DNA of 64,000 nt, taken from Marinobacter pelagius (GTDB taxonomy: Bacteria > Pseudomonadota > Gammaproteobacteria > Pseudomonadales > Oleiphilaceae). Shown piece after piece: positions 1 through 9,782 of this stretch. Under the pieces are notes generated by a model. The model was not told where the DNA came from and did no database searches. It was given only the letters and a program-made list of their open reading frames with translations. The stretch lies in NCBI RefSeq assembly GCF_003315345.1, contig NZ_QNRO01000001.1:372001-436000 (forward strand), in the 5' to 3' direction. A program made the translations under genes and the position numbers. The number at the start of each line of letters is the position of its first letter. Positions within the stretch are counted from its first letter, which is position 1.

Positions 1-367
1 GGTTCCCTTCGACATGCTGCTGATCTTCTCTACCAACCTGAACCCGCTGGAGCTTGCCGACGAGGCGTTTCTCCGGCGCATTGGCCACAAGATCGGATTC
101 AAAACCCTGGAGCCAGAGCCGTTCCTGCGGCTGTGGCAACAGGTCTGCCAGACCATGGGGATCGAAGATGATTCCGAAACAACCCGGTACATGATGACAG
201 AGCTTTACCCGACCCAGGGCAATATCCTGTTGCCCTGTCATCCCCGGGATCTGCTGGGTCTGGTCAGTGATTACTGCAGGTACCGCGGGTTACCGGCCCG
301 GCTCACTACCGAATCCATTCGGTGGGCCTGGCAAAACTACTTCGTGCAGCTGGAAAACGTGGGGTGA
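1..367 (+). CDS. AAA ATPase, C-terminal part (tad-locus associated), partial
   Basis: The reading frame is open from the first bases (codons begin at base 2), so this is the 3' end of a gene starting before the window; the ATG at 14 is internal. The visible 121 residues hold the end of an AAA+ module: a strand ending in STNLNP with the sensor-1-like Asn, then DEAFLRRI, which carries arginine-finger-type residues, then a helical lid with a conserved-looking CHPRDLL segment. ATPases of this kind often precede cpaB in gammaproteobacterial tad operons, but their role is not established. It ends 5 bp before cpaB, so co-transcription is very likely. Function beyond ATPase is not inferable from this part. 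Confidence 0.75.
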   Translation, partial: VPFDMLLIFSTNLNPLELADEAFLRRIGHKIGFKTLEPEPFLRLWQQVCQTMGIEDDSETTRYMMTELYPTQGNILLPCHPRDLLGLVSDYCRYRGLPARLTTESIRWAWQNYFVQLENVG

Positions 368-372
368 CCGCT

Positions 373-1176
373 ATGTTCAAGTCAAGAACCGTTCTGATGC
401 TCTCTTTTGCCCTGATCATGGGCCTGGGCGCCGCCTACCTGGCCAGGGGCTGGGCGCTTGACCGATTTGCGTCCCCGACCTCCGAGGATGGTGTACCTGT
501 AGTCGTGGCAGCCTTGCAGATTCCCTTCGGCAAGAAGGTAGAAGCCAGTGACCTGAAAGTGGCCACCATGCCGAGATCGATGGTGCCGTCCAGTGCGCTG
601 ACCGAAGCCGAATCAATTGAAGGGCAGGTGGCGACCACGACTATCTACCCGGGTGAAATGATCCTGAAGGAGAAGGTGGCCGCCTTTGGTGGTGGTAGTG
701 CTCTGTCTGCGGTGATCGCGCCGAACAAGAGGGCCGTGACTGTCCGGGTCAATGACGTTATCGGTGTTGCCGGCTTTCTGATGCCCGGCAACCGGGTGGA
801 TATCGTCGCCGCGAAGCGAAACGGTAACTACCGCTACGAGTCCCGGACACTCCTGGAGAACGTCAAGGTGCTGGCAGTTGACCAGACTGCTTCTCCTGAA
901 AAGGACAAGCCGGTCATCGTGCGCGCAGTCACACTCGAGTTGAGCTCAGACGAAGCCGAAGAATTGGTCAAGGCCACCCAGGAGGGCATGATCCAGCTGG
1001 CCCTGCGCAATCCGTTGGATGACAGCGTGAGCCCGCCTCCGGAACCGGTCAAGGAAGAAGTGGTGGTTGAGGCCAAGCCGGCTCCAAAACCTGCACCTCG
1101 TCGGGTCGTCGCCACCAGTTCAAGGGTGACCATCATCCGTGGGACCGATGTGAGTACCTCGAGGGTTTCCATGTAG
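373..1176 (+). CDS. cpaB: Flp pilus assembly protein CpaB/RcpC
   Basis: A 267-residue periplasmic protein of the Tad/Flp pilus machine, thought to bind peptidoglycan and assist the CpaC secretin. An N-terminal hydrophobic segment (about residues 6-22) acts as signal or anchor. A SAF domain follows (about 35-100, with PFGKKVEASDL and YPGEMI), then the RcpC/CpaB domain with GFLMPGNRVDIV. The C-terminus is a low-complexity Pro/Lys/Glu tail (PPPEPVKEEVVVEAKPAPKP). The frame is open further upstream (ATG at 322), but that would overlap the preceding gene and precede the signal segment with an unrelated stretch, so the ATG at 373 after GGGGTGA is preferred. It is the second gene of the tad operon. 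Confidence 0.9.
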   Translation: MFKSRTVLMLSFALIMGLGAAYLARGWALDRFASPTSEDGVPVVVAALQIPFGKKVEASDLKVATMPRSMVPSSALTEAESIEGQVATTTIYPGEMILKEKVAAFGGGSALSAVIAPNKRAVTVRVNDVIGVAGFLMPGNRVDIVAAKRNGNYRYESRTLLENVKVLAVDQTASPEKDKPVIVRAVTLELSSDEAEELVKATQEGMIQLALRNPLDDSVSPPPEPVKEEVVVEAKPAPKPAPRRVVATSSRVTIIRGTDVSTSRVSM

Positions 1177-1246
1177 GACGGATTTGAATGCAGCGGTTGC
1201 CGGAGGAAGGCAGCCGCAAAGGAAGTAACCCAGGGAGAGAGTGACC

Positions 1247-2737
1247 ATGACAATAAACATGAAGAAGCTGTCACTGCAGGGATGCCTGATCGGGCTGTTC
1301 CTGCTCTTGTCCGCCATCCCGGTCGCAGTAAAGGCCCAGGTGATGCTGGCAAGCGGAATGGACCGGCAAGTGGTGGAAGTGGCCCTGAACCAGTCCCAGA
1401 TCCTCTATCTCGAGCAACCCGTCGCCAAAATATCGGTTGGTAATCCCGAGATCGCCGACATCCTGATCCTGCGTTCCCGTCAATTGTATGTGGTAGGCAA
1501 GCAACTGGGGTCTACCAACGTGACCCTGTGGGACAACAACAACCAGGTAGTTGCCGCTGTCGGTATTGATGTAACCCACGACCTGGAGGGCCTGAAAGCC
1601 AAGCTTCACCAGGTTCTGCCCGGCGAGGAAATCGAAGTTCGATCTTCCCAGGGTGCGATCATCCTCAGTGGTGAAGTCAGCAGCTCTGCACGCATGGCCG
1701 CCGCACTGGATCTGGCCCGGAGTTTCCAGGGTGGGGACGACGGCAAGGTTCTGAACATGATGCAGGTGGGCGGTGCTCAGCAGGTAATGCTGGAGGTGCA
1801 GGTGGCGGAGGTCTCCCGGGACTTCCTGAAGCGCATTGGTGCCAAGTTCGAAGCGATGAACGCCAACTCCCTGCTCACCATCGGTGCCGGCAACAACGGA
1901 ACTGCGCTGGCACCGGCAAGTTCACTGTCCGGTGGCGGCACCGGTACCCTCACTCCCTTCGGTCCGCCGGCAACCCAGATTCTCAGGGAACCCCTGACTT
2001 TCGAGAGCACCGGGCTGTTCGCCAGCTTCATGGACGGCGATACCCTGTTTGACCTGGTGATCGATGCCGCCCAGGAAAATAATCTGGCGAAAGTTCTGGC
2101 TGAGCCGACGCTCACCACCCTGACCGGCCAGGAAGCCACCTTCCACGCGGGTGGTGAGTTCCCGATTCCCGTGGGCAGCGGGCAGGACGACGGCGTCAAG
2201 ATCGAGTTTAAAGAGTTCGGGATCAGTCTGGGATTCCTCCCCACCGTGCTCGATTCCGGAATGATCAGTCTCAAGCTGAACATCAAGGTCAGTGAGCTCA
2301 GCAACCAGAATTCCATCGTGCTGGAGGTGCCGGATACCGCCGCGACCTTCTTTATCAACGCGCTTACCAGCCGCAGTGCCTCCTCGACGGTCGAACTGGC
2401 GAATGGGCAGACCATCGGTGTTGCCGGCCTGATCAACGAGAATCTACGGGAGCGTGTGAACAAGTTCCCGGGCCTGGGCGATCTGCCGATCCTGGGTCAC
2501 CTTTTCCGGAGCCAGGAGTTCGTCAAGGGCAAGACGGAGCTGGTGATCCTGGTCACGCCCCACTTTGCCAAACCGGTGGATCGCAAGCAGTTCAGCCTTC
2601 CCACCGATTACTTTGTGGAGCCCTCGGATCTCGAGTTCTACCTGCTGGGTTACATGGAGGGCAGGCGCAAGCCCGGTGCTGAATCCGCATCCGGGGCGCA
2701 AGGAAGTGTGGAAGGACAATTCGGACACGAACTCTGA
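1247..2737 (+). CDS. cpaC: Flp pilus outer-membrane secretin CpaC/RcpA
   Basis: 496 residues, the usual size for a CpaC/RcpA secretin, which forms the outer-membrane pore for the Flp pilus. A signal peptide ends near VKAQV. An N-terminal pilus-secretin domain (LEQPVAKISVGNPEIADI) follows, then a BON-like domain (about 100-160, IILSGEVSSS). The secretin core runs to the C-terminus, with VAGLINENLRERVNKFPGLG and GDLPILGHLF as the family signature and ELVILVTPHF at the end. A GTG at 1241 is in frame, but the ATG at 1247 is chosen because GGGAGAGA lies 6 bases upstream of it. Spacing from cpaB is 70 bp and to the next gene 10 bp. Confidence 0.93.
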   Translation: MTINMKKLSLQGCLIGLFLLLSAIPVAVKAQVMLASGMDRQVVEVALNQSQILYLEQPVAKISVGNPEIADILILRSRQLYVVGKQLGSTNVTLWDNNNQVVAAVGIDVTHDLEGLKAKLHQVLPGEEIEVRSSQGAIILSGEVSSSARMAAALDLARSFQGGDDGKVLNMMQVGGAQQVMLEVQVAEVSRDFLKRIGAKFEAMNANSLLTIGAGNNGTALAPASSLSGGGTGTLTPFGPPATQILREPLTFESTGLFASFMDGDTLFDLVIDAAQENNLAKVLAEPTLTTLTGQEATFHAGGEFPIPVGSGQDDGVKIEFKEFGISLGFLPTVLDSGMISLKLNIKVSELSNQNSIVLEVPDTAATFFINALTSRSASSTVELANGQTIGVAGLINENLRERVNKFPGLGDLPILGHLFRSQEFVKGKTELVILVTPHFAKPVDRKQFSLPTDYFVEPSDLEFYLLGYMEGRRKPGAESASGAQGSVEGQFGHEL

Positions 2738-2747
2738 GGTGGAAACC

Positions 2748-3035
2748 ATGGACGCATATCAGCAAACAATCAAAGCGGTAATGACAGGGCTGGCCACGGG
2801 CATGCTCCTGGCAGGGTGCGCGTCACCCAGCTCGGAAGATCAGTTCGGCAATTCCGTCCGCCAGATGATAGCCGCCCAGAAGTACGTTCCGCCCGGCCAG
2901 GAACCGCCCGAGCTGCCGGTGCTGGATGGCCGGAAGGCTGAAGCTGGATACAACAGCTACATCAAGGATACCGGCAAGCCCGAAAGACTTGGACCGGATA
3001 TGAGTGGCGGCGTTGGCATGGGGCTTCAGCGCTGA
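2748..3035 (+). CDS. small tad-locus lipoprotein
   Basis: A 95-residue predicted lipoprotein: a hydrophobic N-terminal segment followed by LLAGCASP, a good lipobox with Cys at about position 28. The rest is polar and ends in a Gly-rich tail (SGGVGMGLQR). The segment around NSVRQMIAAQKY and VLDGRKAEAGYNSYI looks like small pilus-associated lipoproteins found after the secretin in other tad loci. I assign it as the probable periplasmic or outer-membrane partner of CpaC by position only. The longer frame from 2565 is rejected because it lies inside cpaC and places the signal peptide internally. The ATG at 2748 follows a GAGGTGG ribosome site. It lies 10 bp after cpaC and 15 bp before tadG. Confidence 0.8.
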   Translation: MDAYQQTIKAVMTGLATGMLLAGCASPSSEDQFGNSVRQMIAAQKYVPPGQEPPELPVLDGRKAEAGYNSYIKDTGKPERLGPDMSGGVGMGLQR

Positions 3036-3050
3036 TAGGGAGGATGGACC

Positions 3051-4241
3051 ATGGACGCGGTCAATAAGGCAAGGAACTTTCAGCAAGGCGCCATCCTGCC
3101 CATGGTCGCCATTTCCCTGGTGGTCATCCTGGGGATGGCGGCCCTGGCGCTGGATATCAGCAATGCCCACCTGGAGAAGACGCGGCTTCAGAATGCCCTG
3201 GATGCCGCGGCGCTGAGCGCGGCCAAGGTGCTTGACCAGACCGCAAATACGTTGCTGGCGGATGCAGCCGGGCATACTACCTTCGACGCCAACACGGCGG
3301 CGCCGGGTAATGCCGGCCTCGGTGACGCTTCGGCCAGTGGCAATCTCACCCTGGTCCTGGAATTCTCCAATACGCTGAACCCCTTTGTACCGGGCACGAC
3401 ACCGGCACAGTACGTCCGCGCCCGCGTCGACAACTATGACGTGTCCGAGTGGTTTGCGCCGGTGCTAGGGATCAATGACCTGGCCATTGCCGGTACTGCT
3501 GTAGCCGGCCCCAGTCCGACCATCAAGACCGCTTGCAACGTGGTTCCCATGATGGCTTGTGGAACACCGGGTGAAGACAATTATGGCTATTCCAGAGGGG
3601 AAGTGGAGCAGCTAAAAATTGGCTCCGGCACCAGTTCCGAAGTCGGTAACGGAAACTTCTACCTGATTCGCCTCGACGGCAGTAGCGGCGGTGCAGATGT
3701 CCGCGAGGCCGCCGCTGGCAAGTTCGATGCATGTCTGACCACGGGTGAGGATGGTGATATCGAAACCGAGCCCGGTAATACCGTTGGCCCGTTTGCCCAG
3801 GGCATCAATACACGCCTGGGCATCTACAACGGCCCCGTGAGTGCGGCCGAATATCCTCCGGATTGGTTTACCGAACATGCTCCCTATAACGAAGCCGATT
3901 ACATCGCTGAAACGGCCCCGGCATTTAATCTCGACTGGTATTTGGAGAAATACGAGACCGTTAATCCTGATTCACAACTCACCGGCCAACCGGGCCGACG
4001 GATCCTGACCATGCCCGTGGGCAACTGCGATGGCCTCGCCAACGGCCAGAGTTCCGTGGAGCTGCTGGGTTTCAGCTGTTTCTACATGATCGACAAGATG
4101 AACCAGGCCGGCCAGGCGGTTTTCTATGGCCAGTTCAAGGATGACTGCGGCGGCAGCGGTGTACCCGGACCCGATCCCGGCGCCGGACCAGGCCCCCGGA
4201 TTATCCAGTTGTACAAGGACCCGGATACCTTCGACAGCTGA
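3051..4241 (+). CDS. tadG: TadG-type pilus-associated protein
   Basis: 396 residues with the TadG N-terminus: a short basic start, then QQGAILPMVAISLVVILG, a single membrane segment (about 12-32), and the typical ALDISNAHLEKTRLQNALDA AAL region just after it. The remainder is extracytoplasmic, with several Cys residues and a Gly/Pro-rich stretch near the C-terminus (PGPDPGAGPGP). TadG-like proteins are pseudopilin-related components of Tad systems. This copy is shorter than TadG proteins that carry a von Willebrand domain, and I see no MIDAS-type DxSxS. The start at 3051 follows GGGAGGATGG. It belongs to the operon and is followed by tadE after 30 bp. Confidence 0.85.
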   Translation: MDAVNKARNFQQGAILPMVAISLVVILGMAALALDISNAHLEKTRLQNALDAAALSAAKVLDQTANTLLADAAGHTTFDANTAAPGNAGLGDASASGNLTLVLEFSNTLNPFVPGTTPAQYVRARVDNYDVSEWFAPVLGINDLAIAGTAVAGPSPTIKTACNVVPMMACGTPGEDNYGYSRGEVEQLKIGSGTSSEVGNGNFYLIRLDGSSGGADVREAAAGKFDACLTTGEDGDIETEPGNTVGPFAQGINTRLGIYNGPVSAAEYPPDWFTEHAPYNEADYIAETAPAFNLDWYLEKYETVNPDSQLTGQPGRRILTMPVGNCDGLANGQSSVELLGFSCFYMIDKMNQAGQAVFYGQFKDDCGGSGVPGPDPGAGPGPRIIQLYKDPDTFDS

Positions 4242-4271
4242 GGGTGCCGAAAGCGGGAGGGAAGTGACGAC

Positions 4272-4733
4272 ATGGACGCATTGAACAAGATCGGCAAAAA
4301 ACAGAAGGGTATTGCCACCCTGGAGTTTTGGCTGACCGCGCCGTTTCTGCTGCTGGTCGTGTTTGCGGTGAGTGAGTTGGGTTGGGCGTTCAGCCAGTAC
4401 CACACCATGACGCGGGCGACCCGTGACGGCGCCAGGCACGTTTCCTCATTGGCCATGAATGGCAGCATTGGTCTCATTCTCCTGGACAGCAACCTGGTGC
4501 AGCAAACCAGCAATCTGGTGGTTTATGGCAATACCCTTGGTGCTGGTGACCCCCTTCTGCCCGGATGGTCCGCCGGTGATATCACGGTAACCAAACCGGA
4601 TGCCGCACACGTTACCGTGAGTGCCACCTACAACTACATCCCGCTGATCGGCCAGATTCCCGCTTTTTATGGGGGAGAGCCGATCAGCATGGCCTTTGAA
4701 ATGCAGAGCACCGTGCAGATGAGGGCGCTATGA
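4272..4733 (+). CDS. tadE: TadE-like pseudopilin
   Basis: 153 residues with the TadE signature: a short charged N-terminus (KKQKGIATLEFWL), in which the Glu of TLEF corresponds to the pseudopilin glutamate, followed by a hydrophobic segment (about 19-40). TadE proteins are minor pseudopilins cut by a prepilin peptidase at G/A-type sites; the KG-I junction is the expected cleavage point. No peptidase gene lies in this window. The end overlaps the next gene by 4 bp (ATGA), indicating translational coupling with the tadF-like gene. Confidence 0.85.
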   Translation: MDALNKIGKKQKGIATLEFWLTAPFLLLVVFAVSELGWAFSQYHTMTRATRDGARHVSSLAMNGSIGLILLDSNLVQQTSNLVVYGNTLGAGDPLLPGWSAGDITVTKPDAAHVTVSATYNYIPLIGQIPAFYGGEPISMAFEMQSTVQMRAL

Positions 4734-5215
4734 ACATCACAAAGCAGTCGGGTTTGCACACCGTGGAGTTTGCCGTTGTCGGGGCCATGTTCTTCATTCT
4801 GCTGTTCGCCAGCATCGAGTTCGGCCGGCTGATGTTTGTCTGGAACACGCTGGACGAGATGAGCCGGCGTGCGGCCCGGGTGGCGGTGGTCTGCCCCATA
4901 GAGCACAGCGCTATCCGCCGGGTTGCCATGTTTGATGAGCCGGGCACATCCGGTGAGAGCCCGATACTAAAGGGCCTGATGGAATCCCATATCTCCATCG
5001 ACTATCTCACCTCCACCGGCGGTGTTTTGGCTGACCCGGCGGGAAATTATCTCGATATTGCCTTTATTCGCAGTGAAGTGAGCGGTTTTCAGCACCAACT
5101 GATCATTCCGTTCTTCTTCCAGACCTTCGAGCTGCCTCCTTTCGTGACGGTTCTGCCGCGGGAGAGCCTCGGTGTGTCGCGGGAAGGCACCGGTTGTTTC
5201 GGGACCATCAGTTGA
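4730..5215 (+). CDS. tadF: TadF/TadE-like pseudopilin
   Basis: 161 residues of the same pseudopilin class as the preceding gene: KQSGLHTVEFAVVGAMFFIL, in which the G-L junction followed by TVEF marks the prepilin cleavage region, and a hydrophobic helix at about 11-33. The body is extracytoplasmic and contains two Cys residues, at VCPIE and near the C-terminus (GTGCFG), that could form a disulfide. The start overlaps the tadE stop (ATGA). Whether to call it TadE or TadF is a matter of position; no sequence feature visible here separates them firmly. Confidence 0.8.
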   Translation: MNITKQSGLHTVEFAVVGAMFFILLFASIEFGRLMFVWNTLDEMSRRAARVAVVCPIEHSAIRRVAMFDEPGTSGESPILKGLMESHISIDYLTSTGGVLADPAGNYLDIAFIRSEVSGFQHQLIIPFFFQTFELPPFVTVLPRESLGVSREGTGCFGTIS

Positions 5216-5237
5216 ACAAGCAAGGAAGGGCGAAGCC

Positions 5238-6416
5238 ATGAAAGCACGTATTACCGTTTTGATTGCCGGGCGCAATGCCCAGGAATTGCAGGAGCTTGAA
5301 GACATGCTCGGCGACCAGCCGGGCCTTGCCCTTAGCAAACGCCTCATTACCAACGGACATTCTGATCCGCTCTATAACGTCAAGGAATTGCCGGATGCTC
5401 TGATCTTCTGCACCACGTCCGCCTGGGAAGACGAACTCCGATCCCTGGACGATCGGCCAGTCACCAGCCGTGTGCCAACCGTGGTGACAGGGCCCGAAAA
5501 CATGACGATCATGCGTACCGCCATGCGAGTGGGCGCGCGGGACTATTTCAGCTTTCCGGCACCGAAGCAGGAGGTTCTGGAATCCCTGGTGCGGATAGCG
5601 GCTGAACTGGCGCCGGATTCTGATTCCAGCGGTGGAACATTTGCCGTGATCAATGCCAAAGGTGGGTCCGGAGCCAGCACCATAGCTGCATCCCTGGCTC
5701 ATAGTCTGGCAGAGCGGATCGAGCAACGGGTGGCCCTTCTGGATATGGATCTGCAATTCGGCAACCTGGCGTCGGCCTTTGATTTGCACGAGGGTGGCGG
5801 GTTGGTGGACGCCATCCTGAGAGCAGACAACATGGACCTGATGGCCCTCGAAGGCCACATGCTCAAGCACAAGAGCGGTCTGCATCTGCTCGGCAATGGC
5901 TCTGATCAGCTTGTTGTGCCGGGGGACATCGATGAGGGCCAGCTGCAGAAACTGCTGGCGCTGCTGCGCACCGGTTATGACCACACAGTGATCGACCTGC
6001 CCCGTCAGATCGACAGCGTGACCGGGCTGTTACTGGAATCCGCGGACCGGGTGCTGCTGGTACTCCAGCAAAGCATTTCCCATGTTCAGGATGCCCGCCG
6101 TTTACTTCACTACCTGACCCGCTACATGGGGGTATCCGCCGATAGGATCGGAATTGTGGTGAATCGCTGGGACAAACGGCTGGCACTCACCGCCGGTGAC
6201 ATCGAAAAGGCCCTGGGTATCGGGGATATGACCTTTATTCCCAATGATTACGCGAAAGTGGCGGAGAGCTCGAACCTGGGTGTTCCGCTGCTTGAAGCCG
6301 CACCTGGTTCCCCGGTCAGCCGGAGTATGGTGCGGATGGCGGAAGCGCTGAGTGGCAAGAGAGTGGTTCCACAGTCCGGCCTGGGCCGGATGTGGCGGAA
6401 ACTGGCAGGAGCCTGA
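5238..6416 (+). CDS. tadZ: Tad pilus localisation ATPase TadZ/CpaE
   Basis: 392 residues. The N-terminal 125 form a receiver-like domain without a clear phosphoacceptor. A MinD/ParA-type ATPase domain follows, with the deviant Walker A KGGSGAST at about 141-148 and LDMDLQFGN as the switch/Walker A' region. CpaE/TadZ proteins localise the Tad machine, often at the pole. The ATG at 5238 is preceded by AAGGAAGGGC; the frame extends to 5172, but that extension lies inside tadF and looks unrelated. It is 22 bp after tadF and 10 bp before tadA. Confidence 0.9.
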   Translation: MKARITVLIAGRNAQELQELEDMLGDQPGLALSKRLITNGHSDPLYNVKELPDALIFCTTSAWEDELRSLDDRPVTSRVPTVVTGPENMTIMRTAMRVGARDYFSFPAPKQEVLESLVRIAAELAPDSDSSGGTFAVINAKGGSGASTIAASLAHSLAERIEQRVALLDMDLQFGNLASAFDLHEGGGLVDAILRADNMDLMALEGHMLKHKSGLHLLGNGSDQLVVPGDIDEGQLQKLLALLRTGYDHTVIDLPRQIDSVTGLLLESADRVLLVLQQSISHVQDARRLLHYLTRYMGVSADRIGIVVNRWDKRLALTAGDIEKALGIGDMTFIPNDYAKVAESSNLGVPLLEAAPGSPVSRSMVRMAEALSGKRVVPQSGLGRMWRKLAGA

Positions 6417-6426
6417 GGAGAGTGTC

Positions 6427-7794
6427 ATGGAACTGAACCGACTGAACGAATTTGGCAAGGGCGAGCCGGAGCCACCACTGGTTCACAACGGCAGTGGCCC
6501 CTCACTGGCCCGCAAAGCTGAGGAAGAGCAGGAGCGAGCCTGGAAGCAGAAAATCCATCAGAAACTGATGAAGGTTCTGGACCTTTCGCTCCTGGGTACC
6601 CTGGGTAAAGAGGAGGCCGAGCGCCAGTTACAGGAAATCGGCCAGCGGCTGATGGCAGAGGAGTCCATTCCGCTCTCGCTGACCGCTCGCCAGCGCATCA
6701 TTCGCCAGATTCAGGATGACATTCTGGGTCTTGGCCCCCTGGAGCCGCTTCTGGCTGACAAGTCCATCGCCGATATCCTGGTCAACGGCCACGACAGTAT
6801 CTATGTCGAGCGCAACGGCAAGCTGGAAAAGGTGGATGTGAGTTTCCACAGCGACACTCACCTGCTGAACATCATTGACCGCATTGTTTCCAGTGTCGGT
6901 CGCAGGATTGATGAATCCTCTCCGATGGTGGACGCACGCCTGAAGGACGGTTCCCGGGTCAACGCCATCATTCCGCCGCTGGCCGTGGACGGACCGCTGT
7001 TGTCCATCCGCCGTTTCTCCATCGGTCGCCTGTCCATGGAAGCGTTGATGGAAAAAGGCACGCTGACCGCACCCATAGCCGGTCTGCTCGAGAGTATTGT
7101 GCGGGGGCGGTTGAACGTTCTGATTTCTGGCGGTACCGGTTCTGGTAAGACCACGCTGCTGAACGTTTTGTCTGGCTTCGTTCCGGATAACGAGCGGATT
7201 GTCACCATCGAAGATTCGGCGGAACTCCAGCTCCAGCAGCCACACGTGGTGCGGCTGGAGACCCGGCCTCCGAATATCGAGAACAAGGGCGAAGTGACCC
7301 AGCGGGATCTGGTCCGCAACAGCCTGCGGATGCGGCCTGACCGCATTATCGTCGGCGAGGTCCGTGGCGCTGAAGCCCTGGATATGCTCCAGGCTATGAA
7401 TACCGGCCACGACGGCTCCATGACCACGCTGCACGCCAACGCCCCCAGGGATGCTCTCACCAGAATCGAAAACATGGTGTCCATGACCGGCACCACCATG
7501 CCGGTCAAGGCGATCCGTTCCCAGGTGGCATCCGCCATCGATGTGGTGCTCCAGGTGGAGCGCCAGGAGGACGGTACCCGCCGCCTGGTCAGTGTGCAGG
7601 AAATCAACGGCATGGAGGGGGACGTGATCACCATGTCCGAGCTGTTCAATTTCCGGCGCGTGGGCCGGGATGAGGAGGGCAAGGTGATAGGTCATTATAA
7701 GGCCACCGGCATTGTGCCCCGCTTTCACGAGCATCTGCACCAGCGGGGCATCGCAGTGCCCCTGTCACTTTTCGATCCCGATTTCGAGGACTGA
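6427..7794 (+). CDS. tadA: Tad pilus assembly ATPase TadA/CpaF
   Basis: 455 residues, a type II/IV secretion ATPase that powers Flp pilus assembly at the cytoplasmic face. A charged N-terminal region precedes the N-terminal domain (about 95-200, [18 protein letters not shown]). Walker A is GGTGSGKT at about 235-242. An Asp box region ([10 protein letters not shown]), a Walker B region ([10 protein letters not shown]) and a His box ([14 protein letters not shown]) follow. The start at 6427 after GAGGAGAGTGTC is used; the frame runs to 6352 inside tadZ. tadB starts 3 bp after it, so the two are tightly linked. Confidence 0.95.
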   Translation: MELNRLNEFGKGEPEPPLVHNGSGPSLARKAEEEQERAWKQKIHQKLMKVLDLSLLGTLGKEEAERQLQEIGQRLMAEESIPLSLTARQRIIRQIQDDILGLGPLEPLLADKSIADILVNGHDSIYVERNGKLEKVDVSFHSDTHLLNIIDRIVSSVGRRIDESSPMVDARLKDGSRVNAIIPPLAVDGPLLSIRRFSIGRLSMEALMEKGTLTAPIAGLLESIVRGRLNVLISGGTGSGKTTLLNVLSGFVPDNERIVTIEDSAELQLQQPHVVRLETRPPNIENKGEVTQRDLVRNSLRMRPDRIIVGEVRGAEALDMLQAMNTGHDGSMTTLHANAPRDALTRIENMVSMTGTTMPVKAIRSQVASAIDVVLQVERQEDGTRRLVSVQEINGMEGDVITMSELFNFRRVGRDEEGKVIGHYKATGIVPRFHEHLHQRGIAVPLSLFDPDFED

Positions 7795-7797
7795 GCC

Positions 7798-8781
7798 ATG
7801 GAAGCGTTGGGAGACAAACTCTGGATATTTCTTGCCCTGGTGTTCGTGGCAGTGTTTCTGCTCTCCCAGGGCCTGGTGATTCCGGTTTTCGGTGAAAGTC
7901 GGGGTGCCCGCAAGCGGCTTAATGAGCGCATGCATAAAATGACTCAGGGGGATGAGGGCCAGAAACGGCTCTCCCTCATGCAGGAGCAGTACCTTCGGGA
8001 CCTGTCACCCCTGGAGAAGCGCCTGGAATCCATGCATCTGCTTCAGCCACTGGTCAGTCTGATCGCCCAGAGCGGTTACCAGACCAGAGCCTACCGGGTG
8101 TTGTTACTGGCGCTTCTGCTGGCGGCCGTCGCGGCCTTCGTAGGCTTCAGCATGACCAAGGCCTGGTGGGCGCCGATGGTGCTGGCACCACTGGCCGCCA
8201 GTGCGCCGTTCCTCTATCTGCGTAACAAACGCAGCAAGCGGATTGCCAAGATCGAAGAACAGCTGCCGGACGTGGTGGATGTCATCATCCGGGCCCTGCG
8301 GGCGGGGCACCCGTTTATCGAAGCGATCCGGCTGGTTTCCACGGAAATGCCCAGCCCGGTGAAGGAGGAATTCCAGAAAACCTTCAACGAGATCAACTAC
8401 GGCGGTGATGTGCGGGCGGCATTGTTCGGTCTGCTTCAGCGGGTGCCCAGCGTTCTGGTGATGGCACTGATCACCGCCGTTCTCGTGCAGCGCGAGTCCG
8501 GGGGCAACCTGGCGGAGGTGCTGGAAAAGATCGCCGGCGTGATCCGGGGGCGCTTCCGGTTCCAGCGCCGGGTGCGCACGCTCTCCGCAGAGGGCAGGAT
8601 TTCAGCCTGGGTCCTGACCATGACGCCGTTTGTGCTCTTTGTACTGATCTCGCTGGTGAATCCGGACTACATGCCCATGCTTATCGAGAGCCCGCGAGGC
8701 GCCGACATTGTTCTGATAGCACTCATTCTGATTGTGATCGGCGTGTTCTGGATCAAGAAGATCCTCAATATCAAGGTGTAG
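7798..8781 (+). CDS. tadB: Tad pilus inner-membrane platform protein TadB
   Basis: 327 residues with an N-terminal membrane helix (about 8-28), two helices around 103-145, a cytoplasmic T2SSF (GspF-like) domain (about 160-285, beginning QLPDVVDVIIRALRAGHPF), and two C-terminal helices. This is the arrangement of TadB, one of the paired inner-membrane platform proteins that contact the TadA ATPase. It starts 3 bp after tadA and is followed by tadC after 12 bp. Confidence 0.92.
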   Translation: MEALGDKLWIFLALVFVAVFLLSQGLVIPVFGESRGARKRLNERMHKMTQGDEGQKRLSLMQEQYLRDLSPLEKRLESMHLLQPLVSLIAQSGYQTRAYRVLLLALLLAAVAAFVGFSMTKAWWAPMVLAPLAASAPFLYLRNKRSKRIAKIEEQLPDVVDVIIRALRAGHPFIEAIRLVSTEMPSPVKEEFQKTFNEINYGGDVRAALFGLLQRVPSVLVMALITAVLVQRESGGNLAEVLEKIAGVIRGRFRFQRRVRTLSAEGRISAWVLTMTPFVLFVLISLVNPDYMPMLIESPRGADIVLIALILIVIGVFWIKKILNIKV

Positions 8782-8793
8782 GAGAAGCCAGCC

Positions 8794-9753
8794 ATGGAAT
8801 ACGTGATCGGATTGCTCGATACCGTCATTCAGGACCGCCAGATGGCGCAATATGCCTTTATCGGATTGATGGCGGTGGCCGTGTTCTGCCTTGCCCTCGC
8901 TGGCATGTACCTGGTCTCCACCATGTTCCATCCGGTGCGCAGTCGACTGCACAATGTGGTCGCTCCGGAGGCGGCCGAAGCGCAGCGCGATGGTCCGGTA
9001 TCCTCGTTCATGAGATCAAACGCGCCCCGTTTTCTTCCCAAGAAGGAAGGGGACCGTAATCGCACCCGGGAGCGACTGATACACGCAGGTTTCAGGAATG
9101 ACAGTGCTCTTGCCAACTTCTATGCGATCAAGACCTTGCTCATCGTGGGGCTGCCATTGGCGGTGTTCTTCGGTCTGCGCTGGGTGCCCGGGCTCACCAC
9201 CATTGAAGTCGTCCAGGCGGCGGCCGGTGCCATGTTGGTTGGCGCACTGGGCCCCAACTATGTACTGGCCAAGATGATCGAACGCCGGAAGCGCCGGTTA
9301 TACAACGGCTTTCCGGATGCGCTGGATTTGCTGGTGGTCTGCACAGAGGCCGGTTACGGCCTGAAGCCAGCATTGCAGAGGGTTGCCGATGAGCTGGTGA
9401 TCGGCCATCCGGAGCTTTCCGAAGAGCTGTCCCTGGTAAACAGTGAAATGCGCGCCGGGGTGGATCGGGTCGATGCCCTGAAGAACCTGGCGGATCGTAC
9501 AGGCCTTGAAGAGATCGGAGGCCTGGTGGCATTGCTCAGCCAGAGCCTGCGCTTCGGTACCAGTATTGCGGAATCCCTGAGGATTTACTCGGAGGAGTTC
9601 CGGGACAAACGTATGCAACGGGCGGAAGAGGAGGCCGGCAAGGTGTCCACCAAAATGGTGTTTCCGCTGGTGCTGTGCATGTTCCCCGCCTTCTTCGTGG
9701 TGGCCATTGGCCCGGCCGTAGTCGGATTGCTGGATCACTTCCAGGTTTACTGA
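8794..9753 (+). CDS. tadC: Tad pilus inner-membrane platform protein TadC
   Basis: 319 residues, the second platform protein. A membrane helix at about 24-44 is followed by a basic linker, two helices near 105-150, a T2SSF domain starting FPDALDLLVVCTEAGYGLKP, and a C-terminal hydrophobic pair (VFPLVLCMFPAFFVVAIGPA). With TadB it should form the inner-membrane base of the pilus. The start is preceded by GGAGAAG. It ends 29 bp before tadD. Confidence 0.92.
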   Translation: MEYVIGLLDTVIQDRQMAQYAFIGLMAVAVFCLALAGMYLVSTMFHPVRSRLHNVVAPEAAEAQRDGPVSSFMRSNAPRFLPKKEGDRNRTRERLIHAGFRNDSALANFYAIKTLLIVGLPLAVFFGLRWVPGLTTIEVVQAAAGAMLVGALGPNYVLAKMIERRKRRLYNGFPDALDLLVVCTEAGYGLKPALQRVADELVIGHPELSEELSLVNSEMRAGVDRVDALKNLADRTGLEEIGGLVALLSQSLRFGTSIAESLRIYSEEFRDKRMQRAEEEAGKVSTKMVFPLVLCMFPAFFVVAIGPAVVGLLDHFQVY

Positions 9754-9782
9754 TGTTCATAACAAGAAAGGGAGAATTTGCC